Origin: Brachycybe producta
Lineage: Eukaryota; Arthropoda; Diplopoda; Playtdesmida; Andrognathidae
Direction: 5' to 3'
NCBI GenBank assembly: GCA_036925085.1
Contig: JAUPFP010000204.1
Coordinates: 1-64,000, forward strand
DNA length: 64,000 nucleotides
Shown here: piece by piece, positions 44,849 through 59,489 of the stretch
Layout of the letters: each line of letters opens with the position of its first letter
Position numbering within the stretch: position 1 is the stretch's first letter
Program-made: the position numbers and the translations under genes
Notes under the pieces: model-generated
The model's input: only the letters and a program-made list of their open reading frames with translations
What the model was told of the DNA's origin: nothing
The model's database searches: none

Positions 44849-46920
44849 TTGTACTTCAACTTGAACTTTAACTTGAACTTCAACTTGAACTTCAACTTGA
44901 ACTTCAACTTGAACTTCAACTTGAACTTCAACTTGAACTTCAACTTGAACTTCAACTTGAACTTCAACTTGAACTTCAACTTGAACTTCAACTTGAACTT
45001 CAACTTGAACTTCAACTTGAACTTCAACTTGAACTTCAACTTGAACTTCAACTTGAACTTCAACTTGAACGTCAACTTGAACGTCAACTTGAACGTCAAC
45101 TTGAACGTCAACTTGAACGTCAACTTGAACTTCAACTTGAACTTCAACTTGAACTTCAACTTGAACTTCAACTTGAACTTCAACTTGAACTTCAACTTGA
45201 ACTTCAACTTGAACTTCAACTTGAACTTCAACTTGAACTTCAACTTGAACTTCAACTTGAACTTCAACTTGAACTTCAACTTGAACTTCAACTTGAACTT
45301 CAACTTGAACTTCAACTTGAACTTCAACTTGAACTTCAACTTGAACTTCAACTTGAACTTCAACTTGAACTTCAACTTGAACTTCAACTTGAACTTCAAC
45401 TTGAACTTCAACTTGAACTTCAACTTGAACTTCAACTTGAACTTCAACTTAAACTTGAACTTCAACTTGAACTTCAACTTGTACTTCAACTTGAACTTCA
45501 ATTTGAACTTCAACTTGAACTTCAACTTGAACTTCAACTTGAACTTCAACTTGAACTTCAACTTGAACTTCAACTTGAACTTCAACTTGAACTTCAACTT
45601 GAACTTCAACTTGTACTTCAACTTGAACTTCAACTTGAACTTCAACTTGAACTTCAACTTGAACTTCAACTTGAACATCAACTTGAACTTCAGCTTCAAC
45701 TTGAAATTTAACTTCGACTTCAACTTCAACTCTGAATTCAACTTCAACATCAACTTCAACTTCAACTTCAACTTCAACTTCAACTTCAACTTCAACTTTA
45801 ACTTCAAACTCAACTTTAACTTCAACTTCAACTTCAATTTCAACTTCAACTTCAACTTCAGATTCAACTTGAAATTTAACTTTGACTTCAACTTGAACTT
45901 CAACTTGAAATTTAACATCGACTTCAAAGTTCAACTCTGACTTCAACTTCAACTTCAACTTTAACTTCAACTTCAGATTCAACTTGAAATTTAACTTCGA
46001 CTTCAACTTGAACTTCAACTTGAACTTGAACTTGAACTTCAACTTCAACTTCAACCTCAACTTGAAATTTAACTTCGACTTCAACTTGAACTTCAACTTC
46101 AGCTTCAACTTCAACTTGAACTTGAACTTCAACTTGAACTTCAACTTGAACTTCAACTTGAACTTCAACTTGAACATCAACTTGAACTTCAGCTTCAACT
46201 TGAAATTTAACTTCGGCTTCAACTTCAACTCTGAATTCAACTTCAACATCAACTTGAACTTGAACTTGAACTTCAACTTGAACTTCAACTTGAACTTCAA
46301 CTTGAACTTCAACTTGAACTTCAACTTGAACTTCAACTTGAACTTCAACTTGAAATTCAACTTGAACTTCAACTTGAACTTCAACTTGAACTTCAACTTA
46401 AACTTGAACTTCAACTTGAACTTCAACTTGTACATCAACTTGAACTTCAACTTGAACTTCAATTTGAACTTCAACTTGAACTTCAACTTGAACTTCAATT
46501 TGAACTTCAACTTGAACTTCAACTTGAACTTCAACTTGAACTTCAACTTGAACTTCAACTTGAACTTCAACTTGAACTTCAACTTGAACTTCAACTTGAA
46601 CTTCAACTTGAACTTCAACTTGAACTTCAACTTGAACTTCAACTTGAACTTCAACTTGAACTTCAACTTGAACTTCAACTTGAACTTCAACTTGAACATC
46701 AACTTGAACTTCAGCTTCAACTTGAAATTTAACTTCGACTTCAACTTCAACTCTGAATTCAACTTCAACATCAACTTCAACTTTAACTTCAACTTCAAAC
46801 TCAACTTTAACTTCAACTTCAACTTCAACTTCAACTTCAACTTCAATTTCAACTTCAACTTCAGATTCAACTTGAAATTTAACTTAGACTTCAACTTGAA
46901 CTTCAACTTGAACTTCAACT
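44849..46920. repeat. Dodecamer sub-array (TTCAACTTGAAC)n, two runs
   Basis: Here every second hexamer is TTGAAC, giving a 12-bp repeat over about 44849-45690 and 46100-46710. Each run ends with the same sequence: GAACATCAACTTGAAC, a CTTCAGCTTC site, TTGAAATTTAACTTCG and CTCTGAATTC. A related, more degenerate segment lies between them. The dodecamer is nearly its own reverse complement. Confidence 0.88.
45067..45121. repeat. Five consecutive GAACGTCAACTT dodecamers
   Basis: GAACGT replaces GAACTT at 45067, 45079, 45091, 45103 and 45115, exactly 12 bp apart, and nowhere else nearby. This is a local amplification of one variant and introduces CpG sites that the surrounding dodecamer array lacks. 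Confidence 0.9.
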
Positions 46921-47296
46921 TCAAACTTAAACATAAACTTCAATTTCAAACTTAACTTCAACTTCAAATTCAATTTCAAATTCAACTTTAACTTCAACTT
47001 CAATTTCAACTTTAACTTCAACTTCAACTTCAACTTCAACTTCAAATTCAACTTCAACTTCAACTTTAACTTAAACTTAAACTTCAATTTCAAACTTAAC
47101 TTCAACTTCAACTTCAACTTCAATTTCAATTTCAAATTCAATTTCAACTTCAACTTCAATTTCAACTTTAACTTCAACTTCAATTTCAACTTCAACTTCA
47201 ATTTCAACTTCAACTTCAATTTCAAACTTAAACATAAACTTCAATTTCAAACTTAACTTCAACTTCAAATTCAATTTCAACTTTAACTTTAACTTC

Positions 47297-49120
47297 AATT
47301 CAAATCCAATTTCAACTTCAACTTCAACTTCAACTGCAACTTCAACTTCAACTTCAACTTCAACTTTAACTTCAACTTCAACTTCAATTTCAACTTCAAC
47401 TTCATTTTCAACTTCAACTTCAATTTCAACTTCAACTTCAACTTCAACTTCACCTTCAACTTCAACTTCAACTTCAACTTCAACTTCAACTTCAACTTCA
47501 ACTTCAACTTCAAATTCAACTTCAACTTCAACTTCAAATTCAACTTCAACTTCAACTTTAACTTAAACTTAAACTTCAATTTCAAACTTAAATTCAACTT
47601 CAACTTCAACTTCAATTTCAATTTCAAATTCAATTTCAACTTCAACTTCAATTTCAACTTTAACTTCAACTTCAATTTCAACTTCAACTTCAATTTCAAC
47701 TTCAACTTCAACTTCATTTTCAACTTTAAGTTCAACTTCAATTTCAACTTCAACTTCAATTTCAACTTCAATTTCAACTTTAACTTCAACTTCAATTTCA
47801 ACTTCAACTTCAATTTCAAACTTAAACATAAACTTCAATTTCAAACTTAACTTCAACTTCAAATTCAATTTCAAATTTAATTTTAACTTCAACTTCAATT
47901 TCAACTTTAACTTCAACTTCAACTTCAACTTAAATTTCAATTTCAAATTCAATTTCAACTTCAACTTCAACTTCAACTTCAACTTCAACTTCAATTTCAA
48001 ACTTAAACATAAACTTCAATTTCAAACTTAACTTCAACTTCAGATTCAATTTCAAATTCAATTTCAACATTAACTTCAATTTCAACTTTAAGATCAACTT
48101 CAATTTCAACTTCAACTTCAATTTCAACTTCAACTTCAATTTCAACTTCAACTTCAATTTCAAACTTAAACATAAACTTCAATTTCAAACTTAACTTCAA
48201 CTTCAAATTCAATTTCAAATTCAATTTTAACTTCAACTTCAATTTCAACTTTAACTTCAAATTCAACTTCAACTTCAATTTCAATTTCAAATTCAATTTC
48301 AACTTCAACTTCAACTTCAACTTCAACTTCAACTTCAACTTCAACTTCAACTTCAACTTCAAATTCAACTTCAACTTCAACTTCAACTTCAACTTCAACT
48401 TCAACTTTAACTTCAACATCAACTTCAACTTCAAATTCAACTTCAACTTCAACTTCAACTTCAACTTCAAATTCAACTTCAACTTCAACTTCATATTCTA
48501 CTTCAACATCAACTTCAATTTCAACTTCAACTTTAACTTCAACTTTAACTTCAACTTCAACTTCGAATTCAACTTCAAATTCAACTTTAACTTCAACTTC
48601 AACTTCAACTTCAACTTCAACTTCAACTTCAACTTCAACTTCAAATTCAACTTCAACTTCAACTTCATATTCTACTTCAACATCAACTTCAATTTCAACT
48701 TCAACTTTAACTTCAACTTTAACTTCAACTTTAACTTCAACTTTAACTTCAACTTCAACTTCGAATTCAACTTCAAATTCAACTTTAACTTCAACTTCAA
48801 CTTCAATTCCAACTTCATTTTCAACTTTAACTTCACCTTCAACTTCAACTTCAACTTCAACTTCAACTTCAACTTCAACTTCAAATTCAACTTCAACTTC
48901 AACTTCATCTTCAACTTTAACTTCAACTTCAACTTCAAATTCAACTTCAACTTCAACTTCAAATTCAACTTCAACTTCACCTTCATCTTCAACTTCAACT
49001 TCAACTTCAACTTCAACTTCAACTTCAAATTCAACTTCAACTTCAACTTCAAATTCAACTTCAACTTCAACTTTAACTTAAACTTAAACTTCAATTTCAA
49101 ACTTAACTTCAACTTCAACT
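47297..49120. repeat. Second copy of the unit at 42520-44250
   Basis: See the entry at 42520. This copy is longer by several hexamers, including extra TTTAACTTCAAC units near 48715-48750. Confidence 0.75.
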
Positions 49121-52100
49121 TCTACTTCAATTTCAATTTCAAATTCAATTTCAACTTCAACTTCAATTTCAACTTTAACTTCAACTTCAATTTCAACTTC
49201 AACTTCAATTTCAACTTCAACTTCAATTTCAACTTTAACTTCAACTTCAACTTCAATTTCAACTTCAACTTCATTTTCAACTTCAACTTCAATTTCAAAT
49301 TCATCTTCAACTTCAACTTTAATTCCAACTTTATTTTCAACTTTAACTTCACCTTCAACTTCAACTTCAACTTCAACTTCAACTTCAACTTCAATTTCAA
49401 ATTCAACTTCAACTTCAACTTCAATTCCAACTTCATTTTCAACTTTAACTTCACCTTCAACTTCAACTTCAACTTCAACTTCAAATTCAACTTCAACTTC
49501 AACTTCAAATTCAACTTCAACTTCACCTTCAACTTCAACTTCAACTTCAACTTCAACTTCAACTTCAACTTCAAATTCAACTTCAACTTCAACTTCAAAT
49601 TCAACTTCAACTTCAACTTTAACTTAAACTTAAACTTCAATTTCAAACTTAACTTCAACTTCAACTTCAACTTCAATTTCAATTTCAAATTCAATTTCAA
49701 CTTCAACTTCAATTTCAACTTTAACTTCAACTTCAATTTCTACTTCAACTTCAATTTCAACTTCAACTTCAATTTCAAACTTAAACATAAACTTCAATTT
49801 CAAACTTAACTTCAACTTCAAATTCAACTTCAACTTCAACTTTAACTTAAACTTAAACTTCAATTTCAAACTTAACTTCAACTTCAACTTCAACTTCAAT
49901 TTCAATTTCAAATTCAATTTCAACTTCAACTTCAATTTCAATTTCAACTTCAACTTCAATTTCAACTTCAACTTCAATTTCAAACTTAAACATAAACTTC
50001 AATTTCAAACTTAACTTCAACTTCAAATTCAATTTCAAATTCAATTTTAACTTCAACTTCAATTTCAACTTTAACTTCAACTTCAACTTCAACTTCAATT
50101 TCAATTTCAAATTCAATTTCAACTTCAACTTCAACTTCAACTTCAACTTCAACTTCAACTTCAACTTCAAATTCAACTTCAACTTCAACTTCAACTTCAA
50201 CTTCAACTTCAACTTTAACTTCAACATCAACTTCAACATCAACTTCAACTTCAAATTCAACTTCAACTTCAACTTCAACTTCAACTTCAAATTCAACTTC
50301 AACTTCAACTTCATATTCTACTTCAACATCAACTTCAATTTCAACTTCAACTTTAACTTCAACTTTAACTTCAACTTCAACTTCGAATTCAACTTCGATT
50401 CAACTTCAAATTCAACTTTAACTTCAACTTCAACTTCAACTTCAACTTCAACTTCAACTTCAACTTCAAATTCAACTTCAACTTCAACTTCATATTCTAC
50501 TTCAACATCAACTTCAATTTCAACTTCAACTTTAACTTCAACTTTAACTTCAACCTTCAACTTTGAATTCAACTTCAAATTCAACTTTAACTTCAACTTC
50601 AACTTCAACTTCAACTTCAAATTCAACTTCAACTTCAACTTCATATTCTACTTCAACATCAACTTCAATTTCAACTTCAACTTTAACTTCAACTTTAACT
50701 TCAACTTCAACTTCGAATTCAACTTCAAATTCAACTTTAACTTCAACTTCAACTTCAATTCCAACTTCATTTTCAACTTTAACTTCACCTTCAACTTCAA
50801 AATCAACTTCAACTTCAACTTCAACTTCAAATTCAACTTCAACTTCAACTTCATCTTCAACTTTAACTTCAACTTCAACTTCAAATTCAACTTCAACTTC
50901 AACTTCAAATTCAACTTCAACTTCACCTTCAACTTCAACTTCAACTTCAACTTCAACTTCAACTTCAACTTCAAATTCAACTTCAACTTCAACTTCAAAT
51001 TCAACTTCAACTTCAACTTTAACTTAAACTTAAACTTCAATTTCAAACTTAACTTCAACTTCAACTTCTACTTCAATTTCAATTTCAAATTCAATTTCAA
51101 CTTCAACTTCAATTTCAACTTTAACTTCAATTTCAATTTCAACTTCAACTTCAATTTCAACTTCAACTTCAACTTCATTTTCAACTTTAAGTTCAAATTC
51201 AATTTCAACTTCAACTTCAATTTCAACTTCAATTTCAACTTTAACTTCAATTTCAAATTCAATTTCAACTTCAACTTCAATTTCAACTTTAACTTCAACT
51301 TCAACTTCAATTTCAACTTCAACTTCATTTCAACTTCAATTTCAATTTCAACTTCAACTTCAACTTCAACTTCAATTCCAACTTCATTTCAACTTTAACT
51401 TCACCTTCAACTTCAACTTCAACTTCAACTTCAACTTCAAATTCAACTTCAACTTCAACTTCATCTTCAACTTTATCTTCAACTTCAACTTCAAATTCAA
51501 CTTCAACTTCAACTTCAAATTCAACTTCAACTTCACCTTCAACTTCAACTTCAACTTCAACTTCAAATTCAACTTTAACTTCAACTTCAAATTCAACTTC
51601 AACTTCAACTTTAACTTAAACTTAAACTTCAATTTCAAAATTAACTTCAACTTCAACTTCAACTTCAATTTCAATTTCAAATTTAATTTCAACTTCAACT
51701 TCAATTTCAACTTTAACTTCAACTTCAATTTCAACTTCAACTTCAACTTCAACTTCAAATTCAATTCCAACTTCATTTCAACTTAACTTCACCTTCAACT
51801 TCAAAATCAACTTCAACTTCACTTCAACTTCAACTTCAAATTCAACTTCAACTTCAATTTCATCTTCAACTTTAACTTCAACTTCAACTTCAAATTCAAC
51901 TTCAACTTCAACTTCAAATTCAACTTCAACTTCACCTTCAACTTCAACTTCAACTTCAACTTCAACTTCAACTTCAACTTCAAATTCAACTTCAACTTCA
52001 ACTTCAAATTCAACTTCAACTTCAACTTTAACTTAAACTTAAACTTCAATTTCAAACTTAACTTCAACTTCAACTTCTACTTCAATTTCAATTTCAAATT

Positions 52101-53340
52101 CAATTTCAACTTCAACTTCAATTTCAACTTTAACTTCAACTTCAATTTCAACTTCAACTTCAATTTCAACTTCAACTTCAACTTCATTTTCAACTTTAAG
52201 TTCAAATTCAATTTCAACTTCAACTTCAATTTCAACTTCAATTTCAACTTTAACTTCAACTTCAATTTCAACTTCAACTTCAATTTCAAATTCAATTTCA
52301 ACTTCAACTTCAATTTCAACTTTAACTTCAACTTCAACTTCAATTTCAACTTCAACTTCATTTTCAACTTCAACTTCAATTTCAACTTCAACTTCAACTT
52401 CAACTTCAATTCCAACTTCATTTTCAACTTTAACTTCACCCTTCAACTTCAACTTCAACTTCAACTTCAACTTCAAATTCAACTTCAACTTCAACTTCAT
52501 CTTCAACTTTAACTTCAACTTCAACTTCAAATTCAACTTCAACTTCAACTTCAAATTCAACTTCAACTTCACCTTCAACTTCAACTTCAACTTCAACTTC
52601 AAATTCAACTTCAACTTCAACTTCAAATTCAACTTCAACTTCAACTTTAACTTAAACTTAAACTTCAATTTCAAAATTAACTTCAACTTCAACTTCAACT
52701 TCAATTTCAATTTCAAATTTAATTTCAACTTCAACTTCAATTTCAACTTTAACTTCAACTTCAATTTCAACTTCAACTTCAACTTCAACTTCAAATTCAA
52801 CTTCATTTTCAACTTTAAGTTCAACTTCAATTTCAACTTCAACTTCAATTTCAACTTCAATTTCAACTTTAACTTCAACTTCAATTTCAACTTCAACTTC
52901 AATTTCAAACTTAAACATAAACTTCAATTTCAAACTTAACTTCAACTTCAAATTCAATTTCAATTTCAAATTCAATTTCAACTTCAACTTCAACTTCAAC
53001 TTCAACTAACTTCAATTTCAAACTTAAACATAAACTTCAATTTCAAACTTAACTTCAACTTCAAATTCAATTTCAAATTCAATTTCAACTTTAACTTCAA
53101 TTTCAACTTTAAGATCAACTTCAATTTCAACTTCAACTTCAATTTCAACTTCAACTTCAATTTCAAACTTAAACATAAACTTCAATTTCAAACTTAACTT
53201 CAACTTCAAATTCAATTTCAAATTCAATTTTAACTTCAACTTCAATTTCAACTTCAACTTCAACTTCAACTTCAACTTCAACTTCAACTTCAACTTCAAC
53301 TTCAACTTCAAATTCAACTTCAACTTTAACTTCAACTTTA

Positions 53341-53960
53341 ACTTTAACTTCAAATTCAACTTTAAATTCAACTTCAAATTCAACTTCAAATTCAACTTCA
53401 AATTCAACTTCAAATTCAACTTCAAATTCAACTTCAAATTCAACTTCAACTCTAAAATCAACTTCAATTTCAACTTCAACTACAACTTCAACTTCAATTT
53501 CAACTTTAACTTTAACTTTAACTTCAATTCAAATCCAATTTCAACTTCAACTTCAACTTCAACTGCAACTTCAACTTCAACTTCAACTTCAACTTTAACT
53601 TCAACTTCAACTTCAAATTAAACTTGAACTTGAACTTGATCTTGAACTTCAACTTCAAATTCCACTTCAACTTAAACTTCAATTTCAACTTCAATTTCAA
53701 ATTTAACTTCAACTGCAATTTTGTCTTCGACTTCCACTTCAACTTCAACTTCAACTTCAAGTTCAACTTCAACTCTAAATTCAACTTCAACTTCAACTTC
53801 AATTTTAACTTCAAATTCAACTTCAAATTCGACCTTAACTTCAACTTCAACTTAAATTTCAACCTCAATTTCAACTTCAACTTCAAAATGAACTTCAACT
53901 TCAATTTCAATTTCAAATTTCATTTCAACTTATACTTCAATTTCAAATTTAACTTCAACT
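53341..53960. repeat. ~620-bp block repeated at 61629-62250
   Basis: The two match at a constant offset of 8,288 bp across the CTCTAAAATC, AATTCAAATCC, TTGAACTTGATC and GTCTTCGACTTCC landmarks. Both carry a variant AAAATGAAC where the copies near 480, 1318, 3745 and 4585 have AAAATCAAC. They therefore form a subfamily of the 839-bp repeat seen at the left end. Confidence 0.8.
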
Positions 53961-54043
53961 TTAAGTTCAAGTTCAAGTTCAAGTTCAACTTTAACTTCAA
54001 CTTCAACTTCAACTTCAACTTCAACTTCAATTTCAACTTCAAA

Positions 54044-57000
54044 TTTCATTTGAACCTATACTTCAATTTCAACCTTAACTTAAACTTCAACTTCAATTTC
54101 AAACTTTACTTCAACTTCAACTTATACTTCAATTTCAAATTTAACTTCAACTTTAAGTTCAAGTTCAAGTTCAAGTTCAAGTTCAAGTTCAACTTCAACT
54201 TCAACTTCAATTTCAACTTCAACTTCAATTTCAACTTCAACTTCAATTTCAACTTTAACTTTAATTCCAAGTTCAACTTCAAATTCAACTTCAAATTCAA
54301 CTTCAAATTCAACTTCAAATTTAACTTCAAACTCAACTTCAAATTCAACTTCAACTCTAAAATCAACTTCAATTTCAACTTCAACTACAACTTCAACTTC
54401 AATTTCAACTTTAACTTTAACTTAAATTCAAATCCAATTTCAACTTCAACTTCAACTCCAACTGCAACTTCAACTTCAACTTTAACTTCAACTTCAACTT
54501 CAATTTCAACTTCAACTTCATTTTCAACTTCAACTTCAATTTCAACTTCAACTTCAACTTCAACTTCAATTCCAACTTCATTTTCAATTTTAACTTCACC
54601 TTCAACTTCAACTTCAACTTCAACTTCAACTTCAACTTCAACTTCAAATTCAACTTCAACTTCAACTTCATCTTCAACTTTAACTTCAACTTCAACTTCA
54701 AATTCAACTTCAACTTCAACTTCAAATTCAACTTCAACTTCACCTTCAACTTCAACTTCAACTTCAACTTCAACTTCAACTTCAACTTCAACTTCAAATT
54801 CAACTTCAACTTCAACTTCAAATTCAACTTCAACTTCAACTTTAACTTAAACTTAAACTTCAATTTCAAACTTAACTTCAACTACAACTTCAACTTCAAT
54901 TTCAATTTCAAATTCAATTTCAACTTCAACTTCAATTTCAACTTTAACTTCAACTTCAATTTCAACTTCAACTTCAATTTCAACTTCAACTTCAACTTCA
55001 TTTTCAACTTTAAGTTCAACTTCAATTTCAACTTCAACTTCAATTTCAACTTCAATTTCAACTTTAACTTCAACTTCAATTTCAACTTCAACTTCAATTT
55101 CAAATTCAATTTCAACTTCAACTTCAATTTCAACTTTAACTTCAACTTCAACTTCAATTTCAACTTCAACTTCATTTTCAACTTCAACTTCAATTTCAAC
55201 TTCAACTTCAACTTCAACTTCAATTCCAACTTCATTTTCAACTTTAACTTCACCTTCAACTTCAACTTCAACTTCAACTTCAACTTCAACTTCAACTTCA
55301 AATTCAACTTCAACTTCAACTTCATCTTCAACTTTAACTTCAACTTCAACTTCAAATTCAACTTCAACTTCAACTTCAAATTCAACTTCAACTTCAACTT
55401 CACCTTCAACTTCAACTTCAACTTCAACTTCAACTTCAACTTCAACTTCAAATTCAACTTCAACTTCAACTTCAAATTCAACTTCAACTTCAACTTTAAC
55501 TTAAACTTAAACTTCAATTTCAAACTTAACTTCAACTTCAACTTCAACTTCAATTTCAATTTCAAATTCAATTTCAACTTCAACTTCAATTTCAACTTTA
55601 ACTTCAACTTCAATTTCAACTTCAACTTCAATTTCAACTTTAACTTCAACTTCATTTTCAACTTTAAGTTCAACTTCAATTTCAACTTGAACTTCAATTT
55701 CAACTTCAATTTCAACTTTAACTTCAACTTCAATTTCAACTTCAACTTCAATTTCAAACTTAAACATAAACTTCAATTTCAAACTTAACTTCAACTTCAA
55801 ATTCAATTTCAAATTTAATTTTAACTTCAACTTCAATTTCAACTTTAACTTCAACTTCAACTTCAACTTCAATTTCAATTTCAAATTCAATTTCAACTTC
55901 AACTTCAACTTCAACTTCAACTTCAATTTCAAACTTAAGCATAAACTTCAATTTCAAACTTAACTTCAACTTCAAATTCAATTTCAAATTCAATTTCAAC
56001 ATTAACTTCAATTTCAACTTTAAGATCAACTTCAATTTCAACTTCAACTTCAATTTCAACTTCAACTTCAATTTCAACTTCAACTTCAATTTCAACTTCA
56101 ACTTCAATTTCAAACTTAAACATAAACTTCAATTTCAAACTTAACTTCAACTTCAAATTCAATTTCAAATTCAATTTTAACTTCAACTTCAATTTCAACT
56201 TTAACTTCAACTTCAATTTCAACTTCAACTTCAACTTCAACTTCAACATCAATTTCAACTTCAACTTCAACTTCAACTTCAACTTAAACTTAAACTTCAA
56301 TTTCAAACTTAACTTCAACTTCAACTTCAATTTCAACTTCAACTACAACTTCAACTTCAATTTCAACTTTAACTTTAACTTCAATTCAAATCCAATTTCA
56401 ACTTCAACTTCAACTTCAACTGCAACTTCAACTTCAACTTCAACTTCAACTTTAACTTCAACTTCAACTTCAACTTCAACTTCAACTTCAATTTCAACTT
56501 CAAATTTCATTTGAACCTATACTTCAATTTCAACCTTAACTTAAACTTCAACTTCAATTTCAAACTTTACTTCAACTTCAACTTATACTTCAATTTCAAA
56601 TTTAACTTCAACTTTAAGTTCAAGTTCAAGTTCAAGTTCAAGTTCAAGTTCAACTTCAACTTCAACTTCAATTTCAACTTCAACTTCAATTTCAACTTCA
56701 ACTTCAATTTCAACTTTAACTTTAATTCCAAGTTCAACTTCAAATTCAACTTCAAATTCAACTTCAAATTCAACTTCAAATTCAACTTCAAATTTAACTT
56801 CAAACTCAACTTCAAATTCAACTTCAACTCTAAAATCAACTTCAATTTCAACTTCAACTACAACTTCAACTTCAATTTCAACTTTAACTTTAACTTAAAT
56901 TCAAATCCAATTTCAACTTCAACTTCAACTCCAACTGCAACTTCAACTTCAACTTCAACTTCAACTTTAACTTCAACTCCAACTTCAATTTCAACTTCAA

Positions 57001-58870
57001 CTTCATTTTCAACTTCAACTTCAATTTCAACTTCAACTTCAACTTCAACTTCAATTCCAACTTCATTTTCAATTTTAACTTCACCTTCAACTTCAACTTC
57101 AACTTCAACTTCAACTTCAACTTCAACTTCAAATTCAACTTCAACTTCAACTTCATCTTCAACTTTAACTTCAAATTCAACTTCAAATTCAACTTCAACT
57201 TCAACTTCAAATTCAACTTCAACTTCACCTTCAACTTCAACTTCAACTTAAACTTCAACTTCAACTTCAAATTCAACTTCAACTTCAACTTCAAATTCAA
57301 CTTCAACTTCAACTTTAACTTAAACTTAAACTTCAATTTCAAACTTAACTTCAACTACAACTTCAACTTCAATTTCAATTTCAAATTCAATTTCAACTTC
57401 AACTTCAATTTCAACTTTAACTTCAACTTCAATTTCAACTTCAACTTCAATTTCAACTTCAACTTCAACTTCATTTTCAACTTTAAGTTCAACTTCAATT
57501 TCAACTTCAACTTCAATTTCAACTTCAATTTCAACTTTAACTTCAACTTCAATTTCAACTTCAACTTCAATTTCAAGTTCAATTTCAACTTCAACTTCAA
57601 TTTCAACTTTAAATTCAACTTCAACTTCAATTTCAACTTCAACTTCATTTTCAACTTCAACTTCAATTTCAACTTCAACTTCAACTTCAACTTCAATTCC
57701 AACTTCATTTTCAACTTTAACTTCACCTTCAACTTCAACTTCAACTTCAACTTCAACTTCAACTTCAACTTCAACTTCAACTTCAAATTCAACTTCAACT
57801 TCAACTTCATCTTCAACTTTAACTTTAACTTCAACTTCAACTTCAAATTCAACTTCAACTTCAACTTCAAATTCAACTTCAACTTCACCTTCAACTTCAA
57901 CTTCAACTTCAACTTCAACTTCAACTTCAACTTCAACTTCAAATTCAACTTCAACTTCAACTTCAAATTCAACTTCAACTTCAACTTTAACTTAAACTTA
58001 AACTTCAATTTCAAACTTAACTTCAACTTCAACTTCAACTTCAATTTCAATTTCAAATTCAATTTCAACTTCAACTTCAATTTCAACTTTAACTTCAACT
58101 TCAATTTCAACTTCAACTTCAATTTCAACTTTAACTTCAACTTCATTTTCAACTTTAAGTTCAACTTCAACTTCAATTTCAACTTCAATTTCAACTTTAA
58201 CTTCAACTTCAATTTCAACTTCAACTTCAATTTCAAACTTAAACATAAACTTCAATTTCAAACTTAACTTCAACTTCAAATTCAATTTCAAATTTAATTT
58301 TAACTTCAACTTCAATTTCAACTTTAACTTCAACTTCAACTTCAACTTCAATTTCAATTTCAAATTCAATTTCAACTTCAACTTCAACTTCAACTTCAAC
58401 TTCAATTTCAAACTTAAGCATAAACTTCAATTTCAAACTTAACTTCAACTTCAAATTCAATTTCAAATTCAATTTCAACATTAACTTCAATTTCAACTTT
58501 AAGATCAACTTCAATTTCAACTTCAACTTCAATTTCAACTTCAACTTCAATTTCAACTTCAACTTCAATTTCAAACTTAAACATAAACTTCAATTTCAAA
58601 CTTAACTTCAACTTCAACTTCAACTTAAACTTAAACTCTTTAACTTCAACTTCAATTTCAACTTCAACTTCAACTTCAACTTCAACATCAATTTCAACTT
58701 CAACTTCAACTTCAACTTCAACTTAAACTTAAACTTCAATTTCAAACTTAACTTCAACTTCAACTTCAATTTCAACTTCAACTACAACTTCAACTTCAAT
58801 TTCAACTTTAACTTTAACTTCAATTCAAATCCAATTTCAACTTCAACTTCAACTTCAACTGCAACTTCAA
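54044..58870. repeat. Tandem duplication of ~2.45 kb
   Basis: Copies begin at about 54044 and 56506 (TTTCATTTGAACC marker) and run to about 56440 and 58870, at offsets of 2,437-2,491 bp that drift in hexamer steps. Both include the rarer TTAAGCATAAAC form of the ACTTAAACATA marker (55936 and 58414). Confidence 0.8.
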
Positions 58871-59489
58871 CTTCAACTTCAAATTCAACTTCAACTTCAA
58901 CTTCAACTTCAACTTCAACTTCAAATTCCACTTCAACTTAAACTTCAATTTCAACTTCAACTTCAACTTCACCTGCAACTAAAACTTCAATTTCAACTTC
59001 AATTTCAAATTTAACTTCAACTGCAATTTTGTCTTCGACTTCTACTTCAACTTCAACTTCAACTTCAAGTTCAACTTCAACTCTAAATTCAACTTCAACT
59101 TCAACTTCAATTTCAAATTCAACTTTAACTTCAACTTCAATTTCAACTTCAATTTTAATTTCAAATTTAATTTCAACTTCAACTTCAACTTCAATTTCAA
59201 CTTCAACTTCAACTTCAACTTAAACTTCAATTTCAAACTTAACTTCAACTTCAACTTCAATTTCAAATTCAATTTTAACTTCAACTTCAATTTCAACTTT
59301 AACTTCAACTTCAACTTCAATTTCAATTTCAAATTCAATTTCAACTTCAACTTCAACTTCAACTTCAACATCAACTTCAATTTCAACTTCAATTTCAATT
59401 TCAAATTCAATTTCTACTTCAACTTCAATTTCAACTTTAACTTCAACTTCAATTTCAACTTCAACTTCAATTTCAAATTCAATTTCAAC

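Noticed and set aside
44257-45927. 556-codon Lys-Leu/Lys-Phe frame over the dodecamer island
   Set aside because: The same period artefact applies. An equally long frame runs on the opposite strand over the same bases.
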